Shown piece after piece: positions 1-5,475 of a DNA stretch of 5,552 nucleotides (position 1 is the stretch's first letter; the number at the start of each line of letters is the position of its first letter). Position numbers and translations under genes: made by a program. The notes below the pieces were generated by a model, which worked only from the letters and a program-made list of their open reading frames with translations, made no database searches and was not told the DNA's origin. The DNA lies in the NCBI GenBank assembly GCA_024276295.1, contig JAJRXN010000118.1, forward strand, positions 1 to 5,552. Direction: 5' to 3'. Origin of the DNA: Acidobacteriota bacterium (GTDB taxonomy: Bacteria; Acidobacteriota; Polarisedimenticolia; J045).

Positions 1-1059
1 CTGGCGACCGGGATGGACCTGGCGTGGATCCTGGTCCTCGCCGGGGCGATGAACATCGCCACCGGGCTCGCGTTCCGGCAGCCGATTCCCGTCCAGCCGA
101 TGAAGGCGATCGCCGCCACGGCGATCGTCGGCGGCCTGACGCGCGGCGAGGTCGCCGCCGCCGGACTGCTTGCCGGGCTGATCGTGTTCGCGATCGGCAC
201 GGCGGGACTCGCCGACCGGATCGCGGCGTGGATCCCGCGTCCGGTGGTCCGGGCGATCCAGCTCGGCGTCGGTGCCAAGCTGGCGCTGACCGGAGCGAGC
301 TGGGTCGGCGCCCTGCCCGCCGGAGGGGCCGACGGCTGGCTCGTCGCGCTGATCGTGCTCGCCGGGCTCGTGCTCGCTGCGCGGCGCCGCTGGCCCGGGG
401 CGCTCGTCGCGTTCGCCGGAGGGTTCGTCGTGATGGCGCTCGGCTCGCCGGAGGTGTTCGCCAGGCTTTCGCCGTCGCTGCCGCGTCCGGAGTTCGTCCT
501 GCCGGCGCTGGCCGACCTCCGGGGTGGGCTGCTCCGCGGCGCCCTGCCGCAGATTCCGCTCACGCTGCTCAACTCGGTGATCGCGGTCTGCGCCCTCAGC
601 GGCGACCTGTTCCCGGGCCGCGGCATCCCGCCCGGCCGGATGGCCGCCAGCGTCGGCCTGATGAACCTCGTCGCGGTGCCGCTCGGCGGCCTGCCGATGT
701 GCCACGGCTCGGGCGGGCTCGCGGCGCAGTACCACTTCGGCGCCCGCACCGGGCTGTCGGTGGTGCTGCTCGGTGTGCTCAAGATCGCCGCCGGCCTGGC
801 GCTCGGTGGTGCGTCGCTGGCGCTGCTGCGTGCCTACCCGATGGCGGTGCTCGGTCCGATGCTGGTCCTCGCCGGTTGGGAACTCGCCCGCGTCGCCCGC
901 GACGCCCGCGGCATGGCCGCCGCCACGACGGCGCTCGGCGGCGCGCTGGCGATCGTGCTGGTCGACACGCTGGCCGGTTTCGTCGTCGCGGTGGCGATCT
1001 GGCTCGTCGCCCGAGCCTGCGAGCGGGCGTTGAGCGGCGTCCGCGTGGAGGCGGCGTGA
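1..1059 (+). CDS. MOT1-type molybdate (or sulfate/molybdate) transporter, 5' end cut by window
   Basis: This is an inner-membrane transporter of the MOT1 family, known for high-affinity molybdate uptake in plants, algae and many bacteria. Both family signatures are visible: PIPVQPMKAIAA (bases 82-117) and the segment at 682-753 containing LGGLPMCHGSGGLA followed by QYHFGARTG. The rest is a run of hydrophobic helices typical of a polytopic membrane protein. The frame is open from base 1. The first four codons (LATG) before the ATG at base 13 fit the family pattern just ahead of the first signature, so the true start probably lies upstream and a few dozen residues are missing. The gene overlaps mobA by four bases, and moeA and moaC-moaB lie next to it. 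This supports molybdate rather than sulfate as substrate, but that choice is inferred from context. Confidence 0.88.
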   Translation: MATGMDLAWILVLAGAMNIATGLAFRQPIPVQPMKAIAATAIVGGLTRGEVAAAGLLAGLIVFAIGTAGLADRIAAWIPRPVVRAIQLGVGAKLALTGASWVGALPAGGADGWLVALIVLAGLVLAARRRWPGALVAFAGGFVVMALGSPEVFARLSPSLPRPEFVLPALADLRGGLLRGALPQIPLTLLNSVIAVCALSGDLFPGRGIPPGRMAASVGLMNLVAVPLGGLPMCHGSGGLAAQYHFGARTGLSVVLLGVLKIAAGLALGGASLALLRAYPMAVLGPMLVLAGWELARVARDARGMAAATTALGGALAIVLVDTLAGFVVAVAIWLVARACERALSGVRVEAA

Positions 1060-1640
1060 CCGGCGCACGGCCGGCCGGGTACGTCCTGGCCGGGGGGCGC
1101 AGCCGGCGCTTCGGCACGGAGAAGGCGCGCGCCGTCGTCGAGGGGCTGCCGCTCGTCGCGCGCATCGCGCGGCGCCTGGTCGGGCGCGTGGCGAGCGTGA
1201 CCGTCGTCGCCGACCGCGCTGGGAAGTTCGCCGACTTGGGTCTGCGAACGATCGCCGACCCGATCGAAGCTCAGGGGCCGATCGGCGGACTGCTCGGCGC
1301 GCTGCAGGACGCAGGGTGCGGGCCTGTCTTCGTCGTCTCCTGTGACTGGGTCTCGTTCGAGCCGCGCTGGTTCGACCGGCTGCGCGCCGCGATGCGTCCG
1401 GGCGATGCCGCCGTCGCGTTCCGCGGACGGCGCTGGGAGCCGACGCTCGCGCTGTGGGACGCCGCGCTGGCGCCGGAAGTCCGGCGCGCCATCGGGCGCG
1501 GAGAGCGGGCGCTGTTCCGGCTGCTCGACCGGATCGGCGCCCGCGCGCTTCCGCTGCCGCCGGACTGGCAGCGCGTGGCGGTGCAGGTCAACACGCGCCG
1601 CGCGCTGGCCCGCTGGAAGGCGGGGCGGCTCCACGGCTGA
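1056..1640 (+). CDS. mobA: Molybdenum cofactor guanylyltransferase MobA
   Basis: MobA is a cytoplasmic enzyme that joins GMP from GTP to Mo-molybdopterin, giving the guanine dinucleotide cofactor used by DMSO-reductase-family enzymes. The 194-residue product has the nucleotidyltransferase signature LAGGRSRRFGTEK (residues 11-23), then DPIEAQGPIGGL (68-79), an aspartate at residue 97 where the family binds metal, and VNT (178-180), matching the usual NINT near the C-terminus. The length is normal for the family. The start is the GTG at 1056, which overlaps the transporter stop as GTGA. GGAGG at 1047-1051 serves as ribosome site, with a short spacing of four bases. The overlap implies translational coupling and a shared transcript. 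The usual CDxP around the aspartate reads CDWV here. CTP-using relatives (MocA) share this fold, so specificity for GTP is likely rather than proven. Confidence 0.9.
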   Translation: MTGARPAGYVLAGGRSRRFGTEKARAVVEGLPLVARIARRLVGRVASVTVVADRAGKFADLGLRTIADPIEAQGPIGGLLGALQDAGCGPVFVVSCDWVSFEPRWFDRLRAAMRPGDAAVAFRGRRWEPTLALWDAALAPEVRRAIGRGERALFRLLDRIGARALPLPPDWQRVAVQVNTRRALARWKAGRLHG

Positions 1641-1649
1641 GGCGTCAGC
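1636..1649. repeat. Short inverted repeat holding both mobA and moeA stop codons
   Basis: GCTGA (1636-1640), a four-base gap GGCG, then TCAGC (1645-1649) form a perfect 5-bp inverted repeat. The TGA of mobA is in the left arm and the TGA of moeA, on the other strand, is in the right arm. There is no T tract on either side, so it is not a convincing intrinsic terminator. It may simply reflect two TGA stops facing each other. Confidence 0.4.
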
Positions 1650-2871
1650 GCTCCAGCGAGATCGCCTCGAGCGTGTCGCCCGGTGCGAACGCGCCGTCGC
1701 CCGGCGGGACGATCACCAGCACGTCGGCGCGCGCGAGATCCGAGATCATGTGCGATCCGCTGCGCGCCAGCGGCCGGGCCCGCAGTGCGCCGTCTTCCGC
1801 GTGCAGCGTGGCCCAGCGCAGCAGCGTGCGGCGGCGGTCGCGGTGCAACGGCGCGGCGATGCGGACCGGAAGCCGGCGCGGCGCCGGCTCCGGTGCGCCG
1901 GCCAGCGCGCGCAGCAGCGGGGCGACGACCACGTTGAAGTGGACGATCACCGCCGCGGGGTTGCCCGGAAGGCCGACGATCCAGCGCGCGCCGGCGCGGG
2001 CGACGTAGAGTGGCTTGCCGGGCTTCTGCGCCACGCGCCAGAACAGCGGCTCCGCACCGAGCGCCTGCTCGAGCACGCCGCGCACGTAGTCGCGGTCGCC
2101 GACCGAGACGCCGCCGGTGACGACCAGCACCTCGGCACTCCCGAGCGCCTCGCGCAGCGCGGTCTCGACCGCCTCGCGGTCGTCGCCGACGTGGAGCGAC
2201 AGCGCCGGCGGCGCGCCGGTGGCGCAGGCCACCGACCGCTCGAGAAACGGCCGGTTGGTGTCGACGATCTGCCCGGCGCCCGGCGTCGCTTCCGGTTCGA
2301 CCAGTTCGGACCCGGTGGAGACGATCGCGACGCGCGGCCAGGTGCCGGCCGACACCTTCCGCACGCCGGCGGCCGCCGCGGCGGCGAGCGCCCGCGGGCC
2401 GAGCCGCACCCCGGCCTCGAGCACGACGTCGCCCGCGCGAAGCTCCTCGCCACGGCGTCGGACGTGCGCGCCCGGCTCCACCGGCCGCTCGACGACGACA
2501 GCTCCCTCCTCGACGCGGGTCACCTCGCGGATCGCGATCGCATCGGCGCCGTCCGGCAGCACGCCGCCGGTGCCGATCGGCAGGGCGTGACCGGGCGGGA
2601 GCGCTCCCGGTTCGCCGGGGGCGGCGTACGCGTCGCCGGGAGCGAGGGCGAGCCGGAACGGTCCCGCGCCCGTGCAGTCGGCCGCGCGCACCGCGAAGCC
2701 GTCCATCGCGGCGGCGTCGAAGCGGGGCAGGTCCCACGCGGCGACGGCCGGGCGAAGCAGCCAGCGCCCCGCAGCGCCGTCGAGCGGGAGGTCCGCGCCC
2801 GGCAGCGGCGTCACCTGCGCGGCGATCGTCGGCCAGACCACCTCGAACGCCAGCATCCCGTCACGCGCCAT
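1645..2871 (-). CDS. moeA: Molybdopterin molybdenumtransferase MoeA
   Basis: MoeA inserts molybdate into adenylylated molybdopterin, releasing AMP and giving active Mo-cofactor in the cytoplasm. The 408-residue product is a normal length and has the family motifs in order: AAMDGFAV (residues 54-61), PIGTGGVLPDGADAI (98-112), RRRGEELRAGDVV (138-150), STGSEL (185-190), DTNR (204-207), GGVSVGDRDY (253-262), KPGKP (283-287) and GLPGNPAA (300-307). Acidic residues D57, E189, D230 and D261 match by eye the functionally important ones of E. coli MoeA. The ATG at 2871 gives an 11-base overlap with the upstream moaC-moaB gene. A second ATG at 2856 (MLAFE) would remove the overlap and matches where many MoeA proteins begin. 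Neither has a strong ribosome site, so coupled translation is likely. The gene converges on mobA with four bases between the stop codons. Confidence 0.93.
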   Translation of the reverse strand: MARDGMLAFEVVWPTIAAQVTPLPGADLPLDGAAGRWLLRPAVAAWDLPRFDAAAMDGFAVRAADCTGAGPFRLALAPGDAYAAPGEPGALPPGHALPIGTGGVLPDGADAIAIREVTRVEEGAVVVERPVEPGAHVRRRGEELRAGDVVLEAGVRLGPRALAAAAAAGVRKVSAGTWPRVAIVSTGSELVEPEATPGAGQIVDTNRPFLERSVACATGAPPALSLHVGDDREAVETALREALGSAEVLVVTGGVSVGDRDYVRGVLEQALGAEPLFWRVAQKPGKPLYVARAGARWIVGLPGNPAAVIVHFNVVVAPLLRALAGAPEPAPRRLPVRIAAPLHRDRRRTLLRWATLHAEDGALRARPLARSGSHMISDLARADVLVIVPPGDGAFAPGDTLEAISLER

Positions 2872-3778
2872 GACGGAAGCCCGGCTCGCGCAGGCGCAGC
2901 GCGTGGAGCAGCCACGGCATCAGCGCGTCGAGCGCCTCGGTCGCCGCGCGCGGCGAGCCGCCGGTGGCGACGATCAGCGCGCCGCGACGCTCGCCGGCGA
3001 CGTTGCGGCCGAGGTTCGCGTGCGGTGTCCGCTCGCGACCGTGGGCACGCAGCGCCTCCGCCACGCCCGGAAGCGTACGCTCGAACAGCGGCTCGAGCGC
3101 CTCGGGAGTGACGTCGCGCGGACCGAGGCCGGTCCCGCCGGCGACGAACACCAGGTCGAGCCCGTCGTCGTCGATCCACGTCCGCACGCGCTCGCGGATC
3201 GTCTCGATCTCGTCGGGGACGACCTCGAGCTTCTCGACATGGACCCCGTGGGTGCCGAGCGCCTCGCGCAGCGCGGGCCCCGTGCCGTCCTCGCTGCGCC
3301 CCGCGGAGACGCTGTCGCTGGCGACCAGCACCCCGGCGCGTGGCGGCGTGTCGAACGTCTCGCGGTGGTCCGACTTGCCGCCGCGCTTTTCGAGCAGCCG
3401 CAGCGACTCGATCAGCGCGGTGCCGTCGACCGGCTTGATCATGTCGTAGACGTTGAGCGCGCCGATCGCCGCGGCGGTCATCGCCTCCACCTCGACGCCG
3501 GTGCGGGCGATCGCCGAGACCTCGACGGTCACGCGCACGCCGCGCTCCTCGAGTTCGCAGGTCACGACGCCGCGCTCGATCGGGATCGGGTGGCAGAACG
3601 GCAGGAGCGATGGCGTGTTCTTGATGCCGAGCAGCGCCGCGGCGCGCGTGACGTCCTTGACGTTTCCCTTGGGGATCCGCCCGTCCCGGATCATCGCGAG
3701 CGTCTCGGGTTTCGCGCGAACGAGGGCCTCGGCCCGGGCTGTCCGGAGCGAGGCCCTCTTGCGCGTGATGTCGAGCAT
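2861..3778 (-). CDS. Fused MoaC-MoaB/MogA molybdenum cofactor biosynthesis protein
   Basis: One reading frame encodes two pathway enzymes. With the GTG at 3790 as residue 1, the MoaC part (about 5-142) makes cyclic pyranopterin monophosphate from the MoaA product. It keeps K41, H67 in FCHP, D116 and K119 in YDMIK, equivalent by eye to E. coli MoaC K51, H77, D128 and K131, and also TGVEVEAMT and KRGGKS. The MoaB/MogA part (about 150-309) adenylylates molybdopterin for MoeA and shows SDSVSAG, GGTGLGPRDVTPEAL (218-232) and GGSPRA (277-282). The linker between them is only about ten residues. I place the start at the ATG at 3778 (residue 5), because GTGGGG lies six bases upstream of it and the GTG at 3790 has no ribosome site. 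That gives 305 residues. It overlaps or abuts moeA and is transcribed with it. Fusions of this kind are annotated in other bacteria, and no frameshift is seen. Confidence 0.92.
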   Translation of the reverse strand: MLDITRKRASLRTARAEALVRAKPETLAMIRDGRIPKGNVKDVTRAAALLGIKNTPSLLPFCHPIPIERGVVTCELEERGVRVTVEVSAIARTGVEVEAMTAAAIGALNVYDMIKPVDGTALIESLRLLEKRGGKSDHRETFDTPPRAGVLVASDSVSAGRSEDGTGPALREALGTHGVHVEKLEVVPDEIETIRERVRTWIDDDGLDLVFVAGGTGLGPRDVTPEALEPLFERTLPGVAEALRAHGRERTPHANLGRNVAGERRGALIVATGGSPRAATEALDALMPWLLHALRLREPGFRHGA

Positions 3779-3784
3779 GGCGTG

Positions 3785-3818
3785 CCCCACGTGCGGTGGA
3801 ACGTCACCGCGAGCGGGG
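3785..3818 (-). promoter_or_regulatory. Imperfect hairpin between dps and moaC-moaB
   Basis: In the 43 bases between the dps stop and the ATG of moaC-moaB, GCGGTG (3793-3798) and CACCGC (3805-3810) form a 6-bp stem with a 6-base loop. Outside a 4x4 internal loop, CCCC (3785-3788) can pair with GGGG (3815-3818). Read in the - direction no T run follows, so it is a poor intrinsic terminator. The minus-strand GGGG that would act as the moaC-moaB ribosome site is one arm of the outer stem, so folding could reduce moaC-moaB translation. This is inferred from sequence pairing only. Confidence 0.35.
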
Positions 3819-3821
3819 ATT

Positions 3822-4307
3822 CTACTGGGCGGCGTGCGCCTCGACGAACCACAGCAGCTTGTCCGCGGCGCGCGAGATCTCGGTGAACAGGTCGGCCGTG
3901 CCGGCGTCGCCGGCCTGCTCGGCGTCGGCGATCGCCGCGCGGACGCGCCGCGCCACCTCGGCGAGCGCCGCCGCCACCTGGTCGACCGTCGCGCGGCCGT
4001 CGCGGCGCGCGGGATCCCATCCGGGAAGGCCGCCCTGGCGGGCGAGCGTCTCGAGCCGCACGTCGGCGATCCCGCCGAGCTGCACGGCGCGCTCCGCGAG
4101 CAGGTCGCCCCAGGCTCCGGCCTCCTCGTAGACCTTGTCGAACAGCTCGTGGAGCTGGAGGAACTGCGGCCCCTGGACGTTCCAGTGGGCCATCCGGGCG
4201 TGCAGCGAGAGCTGCGTCACCCCGGCGAGGACCTCGCCGAGGCGCTCGGTCATCGCGTGGCGGGTGGTCTCGGGCAAGTCGTTCCGGGTGGTCGTCACGG
4301 CATTCAT
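3822..4307 (-). CDS. dps: Dps family DNA-protection / mini-ferritin protein
   Basis: Dps forms a hollow dodecamer in the cytoplasm that oxidises Fe(II) with hydrogen peroxide, stores the iron and, in many species, binds DNA. The 161-residue product has the signature HARMAHWNVQGPQFLQLHEL (residues 36-55) and continues to LAERAVQLGG (70-79). The full ferroxidase set is present at exactly the E. coli spacing: H41, H53, D57, D68 and E72, matching H51, H63, D67, D78 and E82. W42 is also kept. The C-terminus DKLLWFVEAHAAQ is typical. The ATG at 4307 is chosen because GAGGAG lies six bases upstream; an in-frame ATG at 4391 would put non-conserved sequence in front and is unlikely. The N-terminus has few lysines, so DNA binding cannot be judged. 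Divergence from oxyR points to peroxide control. Confidence 0.95.
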   Translation of the reverse strand: MNAVTTTRNDLPETTRHAMTERLGEVLAGVTQLSLHARMAHWNVQGPQFLQLHELFDKVYEEAGAWGDLLAERAVQLGGIADVRLETLARQGGLPGWDPARRDGRATVDQVAAALAEVARRVRAAIADAEQAGDAGTADLFTEISRAADKLLWFVEAHAAQ

Positions 4308-4420
4308 CGTCTTCTCCTCGAGCGGCACCGGGGCGCGCCCCGGGCCGACAGGAAGGAGCCTACGGGCCGGATAGGGATAGTTCCAAGACATTTAGATGAT
4401 GACAATGATAGGATGAAGCT
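4308..4420. promoter_or_regulatory. Shared divergent dps-oxyR control region
   Basis: This 113-base gap separates dps and oxyR. The half nearest oxyR (about 4371-4420) is markedly AT-richer than its surroundings, as expected for promoters. On the - strand, TTGTCA (complement of 4400-4405) could be the -35 of dps, with the CTATCCCTATCC stretch (complement of 4369-4380) near the -10, but the spacing and -10 match are poor. That is usual for an activator-dependent promoter. For oxyR I see no good -35/-10 pair. AGGA at 4410-4413 is its ribosome site. Divergent arrangement of a LysR-type gene and its target is common, and OxyR control of dps is established in enterobacteria. Confidence 0.6.
4328..4343. 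repeat. 16-bp perfect palindrome in the dps leader
   Basis: CCGGGGCGCGCCCCGG is its own reverse complement. In the dps messenger it can fold as a 6-bp all-GC stem with a CGCG loop, ending eight bases before the GAGGAG ribosome site (complement of 4314-4319). It could be a leader hairpin that affects stability or translation of dps mRNA, or a protein-binding site. Chance is less unlikely than usual in DNA this rich in G and C. Confidence 0.45.
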
Positions 4421-4422
4421 AT
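4408..4422. promoter_or_regulatory. Putative OxyR-binding element ATAG-N7-CTAT
   Basis: ATAG (4408-4411), seven bases, then CTAT (4419-4422) match exactly one dimer unit of the known OxyR site, which is ATAG-N7-CTAT repeated with a 7-base gap. It also satisfies the LysR-type T-N11-A rule. The expected second unit on the dps side (4386-4389 and 4397-4400) reads AGAC and TGAT, two of four matches each, so the full site is degenerate there. It overlaps the oxyR start codon (4421), suggesting autorepression, and lies just upstream of the possible dps -35, a fitting place for activation. Confidence 0.55.
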
Positions 4423-5338
4423 GAGAAACCAGAGCCCGCTGCCGTTCACGCTGCGCCAGCTCCAGTACGTCGTCGCGGTGGCCGAGACCGGCGGATTCCG
4501 GCGGGCGGCCGAGCACTGCCACGTCTCGCAGCCGTCGCTCTCGGCGCAGGTCGCCGAGGTCGAGCGGGCGCTCGGCGTCGTGCTGTTCGAGCGGCGGCCG
4601 CGCCGCGTGCTGCCGACGCCGGCCGGCGCGGCGCTGGTCGAGCGGGCCCGGCGGCTGCTGGTCGACGCCGGCGAGCTGGCCGCGGCCGCGCGCCGGCTCG
4701 ACGATCCGCTCGCCGGGACGCTGCGTGTCGGCGTGATTCCGACCGTCGGGCCGTACCTGCTGCCGGAGATCGATCCGGCGCTGCGCGAGGCGTTCGAACG
4801 CCTCGAGCTGGTCTGGCGCGAGGACCGGACCGCCGGGCTGGTGCGCGCGATCGAGGGAGGAGACCTCGACGCCGCGATCGTTGCGCTCGAGTCGGACCTC
4901 GGTTCGCTCGAGCACCGGCGCCTCGGTCGCGATCCGTTCGTGCTGGCGCTTCCCCCCGGCCATCGTCTGGCGCGCGGCAGGGGACGCGTCGACCTCGGCG
5001 CCCTGGGCGGCGAGCGCGTGCTGCTGCTCGACGACGGGCACTGCCTGCGCGACCAGGCGCTCTCGATCTGCTCGACGGTCGGTGTCGTCGAGCCCGGCTT
5101 CCGGGCGACGAGCCTGCCGACGCTGGTGCAGATGGTCGCCGGGGGGCTCGGCGTGACCCTGCTCCCGCAGATGGCGGTCGAGGCCGAGACGCGCCACCGC
5201 GCGCTGCGGATCCGGCGTCTTGCCGAACCGGAGCCGGCGCGCACGGTGGTCCTCGTCTGGCGCCCCCGCTCGCCGCTCGCCGGGGCGTTCGGACGGCTGG
5301 TCGACGTCGCGAGAGCTTCGGCCCGGTCCGTCACGTGA
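4421..5338 (+). CDS. oxyR: Peroxide-sensing LysR-type regulator OxyR
   Basis: OxyR senses hydrogen peroxide through a reversible disulfide and activates antioxidant genes. The 305-residue product has an N-terminal winged helix-turn-helix (about residues 11-70, with AAEHCHVSQPSLSAQ at 29-43) and a C-terminal LysR substrate domain (about 99-300). The diagnostic redox segment DDGHCLRDQALSIC (204-217) contains C208 and C217, nine apart as are C199 and C208 in E. coli. It is followed by FRATSLPTLVQMVAGG and, near the end, LVWRPRSPL. These features separate it from general LysR regulators and from CysB/Cbl types. The ATG at 4421 has AGGA seven bases upstream; an ATG at 4412 runs into a stop after three codons. 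It diverges from dps, its probable target. Length is normal and the reading frame is intact. Confidence 0.95.
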   Translation: MRNQSPLPFTLRQLQYVVAVAETGGFRRAAEHCHVSQPSLSAQVAEVERALGVVLFERRPRRVLPTPAGAALVERARRLLVDAGELAAAARRLDDPLAGTLRVGVIPTVGPYLLPEIDPALREAFERLELVWREDRTAGLVRAIEGGDLDAAIVALESDLGSLEHRRLGRDPFVLALPPGHRLARGRGRVDLGALGGERVLLLDDGHCLRDQALSICSTVGVVEPGFRATSLPTLVQMVAGGLGVTLLPQMAVEAETRHRALRIRRLAEPEPARTVVLVWRPRSPLAGAFGRLVDVARASARSVT

Positions 5339-5358
5339 CGGCCTGACCGGGGGTTCTT
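5322..5358 (+). terminator. Possible oxyR terminator hairpin around its stop codon
   Basis: CCCGGTC (5322-5328) pairs perfectly with GACCGGG (5345-5351). Inside it CGTC (5329-5332) pairs with GACG (5337-5340) around an ACGT loop, leaving GCCT unpaired on one side. The fold contains the oxyR TGA (5336-5338) and is followed by GGTTCTT, only a weak T tract. A separate 14-bp perfect palindrome with CACGTG at its centre (5328-5341) lies in the same place. It could end oxyR transcription before the next promoter. Confidence 0.4.
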
Positions 5359-5390
5359 GCATGAACTTTGCGAATGCAAGTAGAATGCAA
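5356..5390. repeat. Inverted and direct repeat operator candidate (ATGCAA elements)
   Basis: CTTGCAT (5356-5362) and ATGCAAG (5374-5380) form a perfect 7-bp inverted repeat with an 11-base gap. The right arm lies within GAATGCAA (5372-5379), which recurs at 5383-5390, exactly 11 bases or about one helical turn further on. The three half-sites cover the -35, spacer and -10 of the putative promoter, a layout expected for a repressor operator. The sequence does not resemble the OxyR motif, and I cannot name the regulator. Confidence 0.5.
5357..5386 (+). promoter_or_regulatory. Putative sigma-70-type promoter for the exported-protein gene
   Basis: TTGCAT (5357-5362) and TAGAAT (5381-5386) are spaced by 18 bases. 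The -10 matches TATAAT at five of six positions; the -35 matches TTGACA at three of six. The stretch is AT-rich compared with everything near it. Transcription would start near 5393 and give a leader of roughly 80 bases ahead of the ATG at 5476. The weak -35 and the overlapping repeats suggest regulation by a DNA-binding protein. Confidence 0.5.
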
Positions 5391-5404
5391 ACTCCTTCCC
5401 GGGC

Positions 5405-5432
5405 GGACCGGCGGCGCCCCGCCGCCGGGTCC
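5405..5432 (+). promoter_or_regulatory. Strong leader hairpin upstream of the exported-protein gene
   Basis: CCGGCGGC (5408-5415) pairs with GCCGCCGG (5421-5428) around the loop GCCCC. The stem extends by GGA/TCC (5405-5407 with 5430-5432) past one bulged G, giving 11 base pairs. No T run follows, so it is not a clear terminator. It lies about 12 bases after the predicted transcription start and 28 bases before the AGGAGG ribosome site, so it would sit in the 5' leader and may stabilise or control the messenger. Confidence 0.45.
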
Positions 5433-5475
5433 TGCGAGAGGAGCCCGGGTCTGTCGGAAAAGGAGGGAATGCCCG

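Noticed and set aside
24..1055. The mobA frame stays open for about 344 codons upstream of the chosen GTG.
   Set aside because: It overlaps the clear MOT1 transporter, the translation is arginine/alanine-rich without any known motif, and the MobA signature begins only after base 1056.
834..1634. Long minus-strand open frame of 266 codons across the transporter end and mobA.
   Set aside because: Shadow frame in GC-rich DNA; low-complexity Arg/Pro/Ala translation opposite two well-supported genes.
1271..2737. Minus-strand open frame of 488 codons over moeA and mobA.
   Set aside because: It runs in the wrong frame within moeA, is dominated by arginine, and has no domain signature.
1342..3886. 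Two long plus-strand open frames (1342-3111 and 2672-3886) over moeA and moaC-moaB.
   Set aside because: They are antisense shadows of genes carrying complete family motifs; few stop codons occur by chance at this GC content.
4308..4391. An N-terminal extension of Dps starting at 4391.
   Set aside because: It would place the palindrome and the ribosome site inside the coding region, and the added residues do not resemble Dps. ATG 4307 has a good ribosome site.
5405..5432. Reading the leader hairpin as an intrinsic terminator for oxyR.
   Set aside because: No T tract follows and a promoter-like sequence lies between it and oxyR. A nearer candidate exists at 5322-5358.
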